Shown here in pieces: positions 11,179-26,100 of a DNA stretch of 64,000 nt. The notes under the pieces are model-generated. The model saw nothing but the letters and a program-made list of their open reading frames with translations, did not search any database and had not been told where the DNA came from. Position 1 is the first letter of the stretch; the number at the start of each line of letters is the position of its first letter. The DNA comes from Acanthaster planci (Eukaryota; Echinodermata; Asteroidea; Valvatida; Acanthasteridae). The translations under genes and the position numbers were made by a program. The stretch is taken from NCBI RefSeq assembly GCF_001949145.1, contig NW_019091362.1, positions 9,787,664 to 9,851,663 on the forward strand. Reading direction: 5' to 3'.

Positions 11179-14100
11179 CTGCAAGAAGTAAACACATAAT
11201 CAAGACAAAAACACCAAAGAATTCATAACACAACACACTCATTTCACAGGATCAAAGACAAATGCTTCATGTCTAACAAAGGATTTGAAAATTCAAACCG
11301 GTAATGATCCATATACATACCGCACACCATGATCAAACCTCACTTCAAACAAGCACCCTTTATGAATAATGTATATATCTTATAAAGAAACGGACAGAAC
11401 TAATTTTGCCATCTTCACTTGCAATATGGAAATTGTTATGAACTTTACGGCTTTTTTCCCCAAGTATGTCCAAACTTGTAACAGACAATGCTTTAAGAAA
11501 AATTCTCCTGCGCAAGCGCGTAAAAATGTGGAATGCGCAAGGTGGCCTAAAGAAAACAAAATCGATTTGCTTTGCGAGGTGGAAGGAGAGCATACCCTTC
11601 TTCACTCTCATCGTCCTCCTCGATCCTCTTAGCTCTTTTTCTGTAAATCGCCACGCAGGAGATTAAGGCGACGACGAGGAACAGGAGCACAGCTCCACCG
11701 ATCCCGCAGCCGACGTACAGCCACAGAAGTTGTACCCTCAGCTGGCAGTTGACACCGAGGTACATGAACTCTGAATTCTGTGGGCATCTATTTACAACAA
11801 AAGAAATCTTCAACATGCTGCATAATGTTTTCCTAAATAGCAGAGCTTCATGGCCAAGACCAATGATTTTTATCGCTCAAAATATACAGACCTCACAATA
11901 TTCTAAAAAATTACAACCAAGAGATTTGTAGTTTGTATTCGTCCTACGACTATGCTTCTTGTCCAGTCGCGTAGTCGGGGTTCGTTCAGCAGTTATCAAG
12001 GGAAATTGCCCCACTTAGGGACAATAATAGAATTATGCGGTTTGTTATAGAGTGAAAAAATGCTTTTTTAAGGGATACATTTGGCAACACATTGCGAAAA
12101 TAGTTTTATCACCTATATTTCCACCGTCTCAGTTTTGTCATTTAGTGAGCCATTGTGCCGTCTTGATATGTTGCTTGTACCAGTGTCCTGATGTAGCTTT
12201 GAAAATGCCCTGCCCGTTGCACTCTGCCCCTTGGTTGCCCAGTTATATAATTATTCTTGGTACATTTAAAAAGTTTCCCGTTCTCCCATTCCTTTGTAGC
12301 AAGACCCTCTGCAGAGTATTAGGCGTTCCTGGTCATCACCTCACGCCAAACCCAACAAGATTCTGTATAATTTCAATGGTCTCCAAAGAGAGTAAACCGT
12401 ATTCACCAGGACTCAATTTGATTACGTTCCCTGAATCTATATTATTCAATGGAATATTTCAAATTGGGGTGGTGCCAGACTATTTAGGGTTCCATGCCTC
12501 ACTTCGATTTTTTTGTAAATGTTGGTTAATACGCTTAGATACAATAAATCACACATTTTAAATTATCCATCGTCCTAAATGAAATGAATCCGTATTATAC
12601 AATTTTTCCATTGCCTTCATTTTTCACTCAGGTACCCAAACCAAAAAAGTCAACCTCGCTTTCAATTCAATATGGCCGACCTATGAACAAGGTCAGTTGC
12701 AAGGCAGGCACTCTTCCCTCCCTCCCTCTCCGTTGACTGAAGTTCCTCACGCTGCAGGGGAGCGGTTACTCCCTCTCCATCTCCCCATCCCCTTCAGCAC
12801 ATTACCCATTCGGATTCCTCGTGCCACAATGTACACGCCGAGCACCCACCTGCAGGACTTCACGCCGTCTGCATCCTGGCTGCACGTTCCGCCGTTCTGG
12901 CAGAAATCCGTATCGACTTTGCAGGCTGCGCGGCAAACGTAATAGCAAGAGTTGCCCACTCGCTCTTCAACGACTTGGAAACCGGTAGCACATGTCGGTG
13001 CAGTTGAACGACACGTGTTGGTCTCATCTGGAATCAGAACATTAATATCCAACTTTAAGGGAGAAAGCTACATCCTGTCTGCATAAGATTTTTTGCATAT
13101 TTAACAGTATCATTGGACACGCTTTGTTGTGACTGAAAGTTTTCTCTATGACAGTTAGGTACACCTAAAATACATCGAGGCGATATCTGCAAGGACATTT
13201 TGGACGGATCAGAATTTTAAAAAGTCCTCAGATGCTTTTTGGTTGTGGTTTTGTCTTTTTGAAAGTGGAAGATAACATGGGACAACATCATTATGTAACA
13301 TCACTGCTTTGGCCATTCAGGAGGCGGCAGACAAGGTGGACCCTCGACTGCACAGGAATATGAACTCAACAACGGAAAACCCTGTGCAGGAAAGGTCGAT
13401 CCCGAACTCTGTCATGGTTTAATTATTCTAGAGTGTGCCTTACCTTCAGGTGCTGCACAATTCATACAATCTCTGTCTAACTCAAGATTTCCCAACTTCC
13501 CCGATGCCACTGCCGTGGCAACGGTCTCTCGATACAGATCAAAAGCCGACAGTCCTCTTTTTGATGGGGCCATTTTGCCGTAGTCATAGATGGCCGCGTG
13601 TGGGACAATCACGCTCCCTTTCCTGGCAAAATTAACCGATCAAACAAGACTAGTCTCATTTTCGTGCACCCATTTATTCCTTTCAATGACTCGCGTTTCG
13701 CTTTTGCAAAAGCACCGGTGGGGTTATCAATCGTCGATATCAATCAGACCAGAGAATCTAGTCTCTATCATTTGTTTAAGAACAAACAGAAAATTGTGCA
13801 TTTACAGTGTTGCATTAAACATGCAGTGCATTCGTATCGATAGTAGAGGCTATATGAAACCACAATTTGGTCTCAAAGAAATGTTAGCTTCGCAAGACTC
13901 ACTTTAAATCTCCTTGATTGATCTCAACCTGCTTGAAGCCCGCCAAACGTTCGTATTCTTTTTCGACCTATTGTGGAAAAAAAGCTTGAAGTCAGTTTTC
14001 AGACTGCATGGGTGTAAATCCCGGGGATGGGGTTATTTATATATGTCCCCCCCCCCATACACACACGCTTGTTGATGTGGGGGGAATGGACTGTTGAATC

Positions 14101-17100
14101 ATCCCCCCGCACACACTTTTTGTGTGGAAAAAAAATTAAAGCGGATTGTGATGAATGTTTCGGGCTTCCCAACGACCAAAATGTTTTCAATATCACTCAA
14201 AATGGGAACACGATTTTCAACAGCCATAAATATGCCATGCTGATGTTTCGGCATGAATGTAATGCATATTACAAATTTACATTTGTATCATGAACATCGC
14301 CCCCTATGGTCACCCCTGCGTTTCAAATTTAAGCTGGGCACGTCACCCCCCCACCTTTCCCCACCACACCCCCAATTTCCGGCACAAATTTACGCCACTG
14401 CCACTGCCTAATTTGAATACTCGAAAACTCAGTACAAATCGTAATTCGGAAGTTTTCAGACAATGAACAGCACCGTTCTTTGAGTCAGTCCTTTGAAAGT
14501 GCTACATTCAACATAATTAACAGGCACGGAATGAACACAAGACAAATCGCCAATGCAAACTAATCACATTTATTTTACACTCTGCATACCTCTGTTGTGA
14601 ATTGCTCGACAAGCCCCTTACAAGCCGATGAATCCGTGCTATTGTCAGGATCACATTCCCCAGCGGATATCACTGAAATTTCGAAAACCACCCTTTTGTC
14701 AATTTCTGAAAAAGAGAAGGACGAGATGAAAACTGTTGAGGGAAGAGTCATGAAAGTTTATCGGAACGAGAGACGTGGAGATGGGATATCATCCGTGACA
14801 TGGGGGCGCTGTATTACTGGACTTCTCCTGAAAATAGATGGCGCTACTCCCAATGGCCTCTTGCCCATTGTTACATGACAAAACTGCTTCTCTGACAAAA
14901 AAGACGAATGGGTATAGCACATAGTGTACAATCTGCATCCATGGTGGCGCACCACAGTTCACTTGGCCCCTACAAACGGCAGAAGCAGCTACACTATAGC
15001 TAATATCACTGATATTTATACAGAGACGAATCTGGTAACTATGGTGACGCCATCATTTGGCACCAACCCAGCCAATGGTGATAAGCAATTGTGATAGTCA
15101 TTGTACTCAATCACTCTTTTGTGAGTGGTCGCTTCGCAATTAAAAAAGCAACTACAATAATTTCCCCCATGAAAGAGGCCATGATCGCCAATCCAGAGCA
15201 CCTCATCAGTGGCAGGGTTGGAGAGAGAGAAGCCGTAACACTCACGTTTAGTAACAGGTTCGGATCCAGGGGCAACAGACCTCATGAAAGAGCCCATTTT
15301 TCAAATACGGTAACGAGAGAATTAAAATTTTCGTGGTCTCTTCCATTCCCCTCCTTCAAGAAATTGTGCAAAGAGCCCAAACTGTAGCCTCACCCCTCAT
15401 GAAATTGCTGCCCATGCACCACATTCCGGAGGGCGCTATACACGTTTGTAATCATTTTCCAAATTTTCTAGAAGTACCGAATTACTAAAAAAAAGTGGAA
15501 TGAAGATACAGGGCAGTTTTATTTCCGTGGTGTGAGACTTTGTCAACCGCATGAGTGCATTTGGGCGTCTAACGATGGCTACTGAAATGACTAGTGTACA
15601 CTCCCTCTATGCCACATACGTAGCAAAAAGCCCGCACAAGGTAACGTTGCATCACTCCCAAGTATAAAAATACTGCACCTCCTGTGCTTGTTTGTACAGA
15701 CTGACTCTTTTGGAACACAAATAATGAGAGTTTGTAAAGTAGCACCGTAAATTGCAAGGCTATCCTTAGGGGTTTTCTTCTTCATGGTTATCCCCAGTGC
15801 GGGCCAGGAAACCCCCAAAAAAGACACTAAAATACAAGTATCCCTTCCCTTGACTTACCGACCCCAGCAGGAGGGTCCGGATATTCGTCATCAGGTACGG
15901 TAGGAACAGGCTCTGCCAAGGGATGAGACCAGAAATTGGCAATTTAATCTGGTACAAATAGAACACGAAATCTACGTACGAATAACATCACATTGAACGA
16001 GATGCACGAGTGGCTTCAGCCTATCAAGCAGAGCACATAAACACACACGCGCATGTGTGTATTTGCCTGCAACTGGGGACCCCTATTGATCCTCTTTTGT
16101 TTGTACTTTAATTTTTTTTAGAAGACCACCCATATATTTTGTATACAGTTGTCAATCGGGGACCCTCTGTCAATCGGGGACCTTATTGTCCTCTATTGTT
16201 CAGGGTCCCCGATTGAATGCAGAAACAACCTCAATTACACACCTAAAAACCCACCCATTCACATACCAAGTGTGGACATTCGTTTGTTCTCCCGTGGTTA
16301 AAGTAGGCCTAACTCGGGGAAGATGCTCCTCATCTCCCGCTAGGATAACTATTTTGAGCTGGATTTTTGATGGTTTTTTCCTGGACTTTTCTTCTTCATT
16401 TTACCACGGATAACCTTAATACCCAGAGAGAGGGAAACATTGTGTGGAAGTGTGCGAGTCCACACAACGCCACTTCGCCCTCCATTACGTGGACCTCTTT
16501 AGTGCAGAGGTCCACACTATCAGTACGCCACGCCTGCACAAGCCAACAGGTGTTGAGCTGTCGAGCGCAACACCAACTTTAACTGACAATGGCATTTACC
16601 TGTGCAGGTACTCCCTGTCCATTCTTCTGTGCACTGGCAAGAGCATGTCTCTCTCTGCATTTCGCCGCCATTCTCGCAGACATTACCACTGGGACAAACT
16701 GCACAATGAAAAACAAAGGGATGTTTGACTTTCCAGGGTATTCCCATTTTACCTCAAATAATAAGCAATATGAATGTCGCTGCTGAGTTTTATTGCAGGA
16801 AGACCAAAAGTACGGCTTACGGTTGCAGAGTAGACCGCTCCACAAGCCGGGGCACTCACAGGCGCAGGTGAAGTCGTTTTGAAATGCTCCTCCATTCTTG
16901 CAAGACTCGCAATCTAATATGGCAAAGTCAAAGTACTTTTAGCTACTTCGCGAAAAAGAGACTTACTGCAGATATCATTTAAAAGCTCTTCCCATTTTGT
17001 ACCGATTCGGAGCTGTACGGGAGTGACGTCTCTGTAAATCCTCATTAAAGGGACGTCACACCATTGGTTCAGCCATAATTTGGAAGATTGGCAGATTTAG

Positions 17101-20100
17101 AAGGCGTAAAGTTTACTCACGTACGTTCACCCCTTCCACTTAATTCGTGCTCATGCGCTCAAATTCGGCAAATGGTCACTTTCTGTTGCTTGTTAAAATG
17201 GCAACACCAGCCAGCAAACGACTATATCAAAATCCATCTGCAGAGATCTTCAGCATTGTGTAAAAATTTGCCGCATTTATACCAGAAATATAATCAGGCT
17301 TCAGATTTCATTTTAACTGTTTCTTGTTATAAGAGACATTTGGAAGAAAATTGGATTGTAACGAATTCTTCAGATTTTCAACGACTAAAATGCACTCAAT
17401 ATCACTCAAAAAGGGAAAACTATTTACAAACATAAATATGCCACTTGGAATACATATTATAGATGTACATTAATATCAGGAACACCAATCTCAATAAAGA
17501 GTCATATTTTGTCACACCCCCCGCTTTTCAGATTTTAATGTCATCCCCCCACCTTTCTCCGTCTCCGTGTCCCCTCCCCCATTTCCAGCATAAATGTACG
17601 CCACTTATCTGTACACTTTCTAGACCATCCACAGCACTGAACAGAAGCGAGCAGGTGCCTAGAAACTACGTAATACCTGAGCATAATGGTGGCAGGAACC
17701 CTTCGAGACAAACACACTCGCACGTTGTGGCATTCTGGCCTGTTCCTTCATTTTCGCAGCCCTTGCAATCTGTCGGGGAAATGTCATTGCACGTGGGAAC
17801 TGGCTTATCGTGTACATGGTGAAAAGGGAAAAAGGGAGGCTTGTGACGGACCCCACAAATTTTTTCATACTGCAGATCACTGTGAGGAAATATCACAGCA
17901 CTCACACAGCCTTGCCCCAACTTCAGATTTCAAAGAACATGATAATTATATTTGTTCTCTTCTACCACTTACTAAATGAGACTATTTATAGACCAGTAAA
18001 TTTAAAAGAATAAACTTTTACGAAGCCCACCATCACGAGTTTCGACACTTTTTACATGAGTGAACAATCTTGTCGAACCACGACAGCATGTTAAATTCTG
18101 CGGTTCATCGTCAATTTTGTGTACACCAGTATGAGAAAGCATCACAGTTATGTCATGTTCAATTTGGGGATCAGGTTTGCGAAGAGGTTCTTTCCTCACC
18201 TATCACCTCTGCTGCCCGGGTTCTATTGCCAGCTCGGTCCACGTGTGGATTGGGTTTTCACCCCTTACCTGATTCCGTGGGTTTCACCCAGAAATTTCTT
18301 GTATGGGCTTTTCCTCCCACAACTGCAACTGCTTCTTATCGTCTCCCCGTTAGATATAGGTGGATGGGTCGTTTGGCGTCTACCTGACGCGCCCTTGTAT
18401 GCCATCGGGTGGATTACAGTTAACATATCATTATTGGACAGCGTATTTGAACACAAATGAATGAAAATTTGTGCTTAATAAAGAAAACATTATTATTGAA
18501 ATCATATTCGACCTTCAGTTTGGCATCTGTGTGTATCCCGCTTAGTTTATTTCGACAATTTTCGTTTATCAAAAACACTTCAAGTTTAAAATAGTTACAC
18601 TTTCTAAGCAGAACAGATTTAAAATAAAAAAAAATTATTTATTACATCTGCATATCCATTTTAGGTTATTCGAGTTCGTGAGCACTTTGCAGGCTGAGCT
18701 TTTAATTTTTTTCTACTAAATGCATGGTCCTCAAGAAATGGCACAGACATTTCATGGGTTGGGCTGGAGTTAGTCAACTCTTAGCACGGGATGTAATACT
18801 GATTTTTACCTGAACAATTCCTTCCAGTCCACTGAAAAGGGCAGTCGCAGCTGCAGGTAGCGTTGTCCAAAGTCCCGCCATTTTCACACCGGGTATTTTG
18901 TGGACAATCTGAAATGTTGACGTAAACAACAGGGCATCGCAAGAGCCAATATCAATAATAACTGAGGTGTCACAGAATGAGATCTAGAATGTGCTTGTTT
19001 TATCTCAACTTTCACCGTGAAATACAAACTAAATTAAAAGCTGAAAGCACACGATGTTTGTTGAATTCTTTTAAAAAACGTTAAAAAATAAACAAGGGGG
19101 ATATTGGGGGAAATGCATTTAATGTCAGGAGTTGTGACGTGTCACTAATTTTTGTGACTCGAGTCGAATCGAGTCATTTTATTGTACTGACTCGAGTCGA
19201 GTCATTAGGCAAAAAAAGTCGAGTCGAGTCAAGTAATTAGCTTGAGTCAATTCGAGTCTCCAATATTTGAACACAATATTATAAGAAAACATGAGAGAAA
19301 ATCATTTTTGGCACTTTTAAAATTTACCTCTGAGCTTCTATATGTGGTCGCATCACATCTAACTCTTAATGATCGTAACACATAACATGCACATTATCAA
19401 CCAACACTGTAAGTCACTGCGACTATTTTTCGCAAACAAGTCTGCTTTTATGTTTCAGACTCGAGTCTTATCAGCTTTCACCTGAGTCACGTCTTTTGAT
19501 GTGGGACTCGAGTCGTAACGAGTAATATATGTGCTCGCAGTAACTCAAGTCGAATCGATTCATTTATCCGTTGGGATCCGAGTCGAGTGACCAAAAATTG
19601 TGACTCGAGTTGAGTCGCTGACTCGAGTATTTACATTTCTGCAAAATGTCTGGCTATCTTTCAAAGTGACCACAAACTCAAAGAATCAGCAATGTACCAT
19701 TCAAGGCAAGGGAAAATGACAAGCCTTTTGAACACCAACATTCTCAAAACAAAAGTATTTTGTATATTGAAGGCTGCTACAACTTGTAAAAAACAAGAAA
19801 CTATTCTTACAATCACAAAGGTCGCCTTCGTATAATCCTGGACAATCACATACACAGGTATCTGGATTCTGATTTCCGCCATTTACGCACTCCTTGCATC
19901 CTGTAGCGATGGTAATTTAATTAATGTTCAATTGAAAAGGATGTAAAGAGTAAGAATTGAAAGTACAACACTGCATAGCAACTCTTTAGCTTGCGATAAA
20001 TGAAATACTATTTGACAACAAAAGCTACTTTTTCCAATAAAACCCTTGCATTGTATGTATGGCATTTCTGTTTATGTAATAGCTCCAAACAAAAATTTTC

Positions 20101-23100
20101 GATATCCACGATACATCATGAGATTGGAGGACATTGCAAGTACGCAATGCAGTGTACAATGCTATGGCAAAGGTGTACCTGCAAACCATCAACCAGTTTC
20201 CATCTTTTTAAATACTCGAAATTAAGCCATTCTATTTGCACACAATATCGAAAATAAAGGGTTGGGATAAACTCTTCCCCAAAACAGAAAATTTTACACC
20301 CTTTAGTATCAAACGCCCCGCTCAAAAAACATTTCAAACTAACAGGGCAAAATGATCTTAAACACACGCCACATAAGGGTTATAGGGCTGAGGCGATAAT
20401 TTCTTCTTATACTATTCCGAAAAAAATGGTTACTTGAGAAATAATTCTTGTGTACTATTGATGCATGTATGAATGAAGCGGGTACGTAACAAAGATTTCG
20501 AAGAAAAGAATTACTTTATGCCTGACTGGTTCACTTCCCCATAGGGTCATGGATAAAATGAATGAATGTAGCTCGTTTGTCATACAATCAAATGACGAAA
20601 TGTTGACCACTCCATCCGTTGTTATAAAGAAATAACCACAAGTAGGCTACGTTAACTGCAAAACTGCTTTCAGTTTGTCAGTCTTTATACTGCATCTTTC
20701 TCTCTAACTTGTTGCATCCACCCAACCCCCTAAAATCATGAATGGTGCCTCCAAGAGTTTGAAACGCGTTGGCCAATCACAACGCGCGAAATTTGTTGAC
20801 CCTTTCCAAACGCGCATTGGGTCGACAGGCTTCGCGCATTAAAATTGGCCCCCGAATTGCAAACTCTTGGGGGGCGCACTATTGTGAAACGCTCGTATTC
20901 TATAAAACGTGACTGGTAACTTCCTTGAGGTAGATGCAGGCTGTCCCTATGTTGCCTTAAAGTGCCTAATATGGTTTGTAGCTGTTACAAACCGTTCTCA
21001 GTTCTTTTTTCACTCTGCTGCTCAGTAAAAAACTGTAATGTCAAGCATTTTTGAGAAGCTCAGAAAATATGTGAGTATAGGCCTAAAAATAAAGCCAACA
21101 CAGTAGAGAAATGTGTGATCGTTCCCCCTTTTCCGGGGCGTTCTCGTTGTAAAGTAATGGTGTATGCCTACTATTGGATTCGATACTGCGTCACCAACAA
21201 AGGAAATATGCAGAGAATATACAGGTACACAGGGTGTCCACATAAAAAGTATAAATGGCATTTGGTATTCCGCACACTTGCATGGTTGATCCTTGTTAAT
21301 CAAATATGCGAACTTGTCACAGTGCCGATTTCAGTACCCTTAACATCGGTCTAGTTTGTTCACTCATCTGTGTCAGTGACATCACAAGCGGTATACCATT
21401 GCAAAGAGGACATTCTGCCCTTTCTAGAGATTTTTCCTCTCTTTTCCATATATAAATTAGTTTTGCCAGAGCAGGAATTTTTATCTCGGAATGTGGACAC
21501 CCTGTACTTCCACTTTTTCTTTAAGGTTCACAAGGAAAAGGAAAGCAAACAAACGACAGGAAACTCTATCCTTCCCGTACTCACCAGAACAAAGTGGAGC
21601 TTCGAAACCTTCGCCTGGGCACTGGCATTGACAGGTTGCGATGTCCTGGTGGTACCCTCCATTCATACAACCCTTGCAATCTGTATGGTACAACCATTAC
21701 ATAATCAAACAATCCGCAACTCAATCACAAAGTCCTCATTCCTTAACACCGGCCTGAAATTATTGAAGGGGGTTGTTATTTCCAAAAACAATTAATACCA
21801 CATCCATTATATTCACCAAGTCTGTCCAATTCGTGTATAACTTTTAGAGCAATTACGATATAACCTATAACATGAACGATATCTGAATTCGTACAATAAA
21901 ATGAGAAAACAATGAGGTCCGCCTCACCATTACACTGAGGACCTTTGAAACCGGGCTTACACATGCAGGACTCCGAGCAATCACAGTAAGTGTTTGTCGA
22001 GGAACACCCAGCTGCGTCCAAAACTGCACGTCAATGAAAAAAAAGGTGAGCTGCAAACAACCAGACTCAAACGATGGCCCTGCACTCGATTAGCACAAAA
22101 CGTAATTATGACATCATTCGTAGTAGGGCTTGTCTCCTGTTTGGGTATACGACTGTAACCACGTTTTGGCCCCTTTCTGGGAAAGACACGGGCTCTTCTC
22201 CATGCCACTTGCTTCCATGAGTTCTAGTATTTGTAACGTGCGTTTCCCAAGCATAATGGCAATACTTCCTCGCGCGGAGCAAAAAGCCCAGCAGGTTAGT
22301 TGTTGAACGCGACTCGGATCCAAAGCTACCTCTTAAAATAATAAGACCACGAGACTGCAGCCTTAGTGCCGGTTAACCTGTTGCTCGCACTGGCGGCCGC
22401 TGATTTGAACTCGATTCAGTTAAGGACAATGAAATCAGGGACGTTAGATGGAATTTTACCTGTTGATTTGGTGCGGGAAATATGCCTTCCGAAACCCAAA
22501 CTGCTTGCACTCACCTGAACAGTCTGGTCCACTAAAATTCTCCTTGCAGGAGCAGTTTTTGCCATTTTCGCCACAAACACAATTATTTTGACCCTCACAA
22601 TCTTTTCCGTCAACTGTTTGGATAAGAACAAATGTGACGAACAATAATTACAGTTGATCTATCGACAATACAACGACAATTGACTATGTTTATCAGAATT
22701 AAAGGTTTAAGGAGAACTAAAAAGACAGCATCAGGAGAACAACTCTTTCGATAGAGAGGCGCCAAATACGGCCGTGTTTAGGCTCGATATCTTAGACGTC
22801 ATTCAATTCGAAACTTCTGTTATACAGTACCAGATTTCACGCGTTAATGCTGACCTGTTACAGTGATTGTGAAAGAGCAACTATTATTGTTGCCGGCGAA
22901 ATCGGTTGCCGTGCAGGTAACCTCAGTTTTAATGGCGAATTCCTCTCCTTGCTGGGGCACACAAGACGCGACCAGTTCCCCGTCCACTACGTCCTTTGCG
23001 GTGGAAACCCAAGTCAAGTCGGCGGTGGTTTTACCCTCGGCCACATTCACGCTTCTATCGCCTGGGCACGTAATGTTTGGTGCCTCGTTATCTGGAAAAA

Positions 23101-26100
23101 CATGATACTCTTGAAAATGAATCATGGAACTTTGGTCTGCGTTTATGGAGAAAACTGCTCTCTTTGGTCAGGTTTAAGGACGCGACAGGAGGCAACAAGC
23201 CATTTGCGAGTTAAATTTGAATGAAATCGGATACAATGAGTTCTTTAAATTCACGTGAACATAACCATTTGAATTCTCCAGACTAAAAACTTTGTCGCTA
23301 TACCTCGGCATATGCAGCAAGGTATGAGACGGAGAGAACCCCCCCTGCTTTGTGTTGGTCATTGTCTCGCAGGAATCTGGGGAATTCCTTTCAGACATCG
23401 GGGGGGGGATGTGTTAAGTAACAATAGTCTGGAATGTGTATAGGGATTGGACATGTTGGGGGGGTACCCCTCGGTCTCATTTCTTGCTGGGTATATACCT
23501 CGGGATTCGGGGCAAGCTTTGCTTAGTTACATAAGAGACGCCTGGCCTCCGTACAATGTTCTCAATGGATAAGAATGGCACAAAGGACCCAGTCCATTCC
23601 AGAGATGATGGTCGCTATGTAAGAGCTTGCCCCGAATCAAGAGAAACAGCAACAATGTCTTTAGTCTGGGGAATTCAAATTGTTACGTTTATGCGCAGTA
23701 AGATAACACATTGTACCAGATTTTATTCAAATTTAACTCGCAGGTGGCTTATTCAGCTCAGGAGTAAATCGTGGGGGTTGGGCAGTATACCTGCATACAT
23801 CTTCCCATTGTCTGAGGTAGGGGTGGGCTATATTAAATCATCCCCCCAACTTTTTGGGCTTACATTATCTGCCAAAAAAGAAATGGAAAGAACTTTTCTA
23901 CCTCCGTCTCAAATTTTGTGTCTTCTCATTAGTCCAGTCCGATTGCGTGATTGGGCGACACAAATGCAAAGTACCCTCATTTGTCTTCGCGTCATATGTT
24001 GAGATTACTCCCCGCCCCAACAGTCCAAACCATACCGCAGGGACCGCTAACCATATAGGATTGAGTGCTTCATTGTTCTACGTTTAAATGAGTTAACAGT
24101 ACCCTAGACAGAACAGCAAAAGGACAAACGATATCAGCTGTTGGAGTATGGAGATTTTTTTGTAAACGTTTATTCTAAACTTTGTTTCTTCATGCCTTCA
24201 CACTGTTTGCTGAGCATAAAGAGGTCGATTCAATCCCCCCCAAAAAAAATTTTAAGACGAAAAAATAATGCTTTCTAGCAAGACAAGCGCAACCCCCAAA
24301 AATGATTAAAACCTAATTTTATTAATTTGCCGCTTTAATATCTATAAAATGAAAATGAGCGAGAAAGTGCCTTCCCTTCCTGTTCTCCAAAAAGACCTGA
24401 AGATATACTTTTCTGCCGACAGATATATTTCTATGTGCAACAATAACGTCGGGTTATTCTATCGTAAATGGAATTCCTTCTTGGAACTTTTTGACTGATT
24501 GTTTTTATGATTTGTATAATTTTACAAATCGGTGTTTATTTGCCAAAACACATGTATGAATACATAATGTTGAAAAATCAGAAGTCTTTCCTGGAATAAA
24601 AAAAGAAAAAAAAAAGACAAGCGCAACCAAAAAAATAATTACAGATAAACACTAATATTTACTGAAATTAAATCGCAAATCCAACTCTGGAAAAGGCCCT
24701 GCCTATATGTACAGTTTGCTTTTAGTTTCAAAGAGCCCAGAGAGTGCCTTGCGAGTGAGTGCAATCTGTAAAATATTAAAATGGACAATTGAGAAGTAAA
24801 GATCAGTGCTAAGTATTTTTCCCTCTTGCGACCAGAAGGAGAAAAAATGTCCCTCTCTCTCTGCTTAACATAAAGGGAATAAGGTCCCTCTCCGTACCAT
24901 GCGGGTAAGGCAGCGACGAAAAACTGTCGGCTGTGAAGCATGGTGGTGCTTGAACTACGTACGCTGACGCACACACTGGCAATCGGTTGAACGTCTGTAA
25001 GTTGAACCTGGCTCAACTTAGCCAATTATTCAAGTGATAATTTGCGGTACTGGCGATAGGAGAGAGATTTTGGATAAAACTTCATCCTTGTGTACGAGTT
25101 CATGTAATCTGGTTGCTGGTTACGAGAGGCTACCATATTTTGGTTCATTACGTCAGCTGAAGCATTGTCACAGGTTGTCTTGAGTAATTTTGTCGTCAGT
25201 TCCCATGAACTACCAACAGCCCTTTGTAATTGATGCTTTGAAAAAAAGACGTGCATATCAAATATGAGGAAATGCAGAGCATTTTATGACCATAATATAT
25301 ATAAACAGAGGGTCATGCCATTAGAAATTGAAACTGCAGGTAATCAAAAGGAAATAAAATAGGTGCTNAATTTGAATGAAATCGGATACACTGAGTTCTT
25401 TAAATTCACGTGAACATAACCATTTGAATTCTCCAGACTAAAAACTTTGTCGCTATACCTCGGAATTCGGGGCAAGCTTTGCTTAGTTACATAAGAGACG
25501 CCTTGCCTCAGTACAGTGTTCTTAATGGATAAGAATGGCACAAAGGACCCAGTTCATTCCAGAGATGATGGTTGCTATGTAAGAGCTTGCCCCGAATCAA
25601 GAGATACAGCAACAATGTCTTTAATAATCTGGGGAATTCAAATTGTTACTTTTATGTGCAGTAAGATAACACATTATACCAGATTTTATTCAAATTTAAC
25701 TCGCACATGGCTTATTCAGCTCAGGAGTAAATCCTGGGGATTGGGGAGTATACCTGTATACATCTTCCCATTGTCTGAGGTAGGGGTTCAATTCAAGTGA
25801 ATTGTGGAGAATTTTTCGCACTTCCCAGCGGCATATCCAGCTTTTGGTGCAGGTTGGGGGGGAATTCAAACTCGAATGCGGCTTTGGGCTCATTCAACAT
25901 AATGTTTAGGGAGAAAAAAAATCGAAAGCCTTACTCACAGTCCCAACATCCTTGCTTTATTACTAATGATATAGGGTTTTGGTGCTCGTATTTGATAAAT
26001 ATGCCGATTACTTTCTTTTCTACTCACTTATGAAGTATTGTTTGTTAAAAACAAAAAAATTCGTGGGAGGGGGCAGTCACCCCTCCCCCGCTTTGCAAAT

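Noticed and set aside
10853-11191. 112-codon arginine/serine-rich plus-strand frame
   Set aside because: Antisense shadow of the GC-rich cytoplasmic-tail exon, which has phase-matched splice sites on the minus strand.
12052-12561. 169-codon plus-strand reading frame
   Set aside because: It lies wholly in an intron of the minus-strand receptor gene, has no recognisable domain, no splice context and a hydrophobic low-complexity composition.
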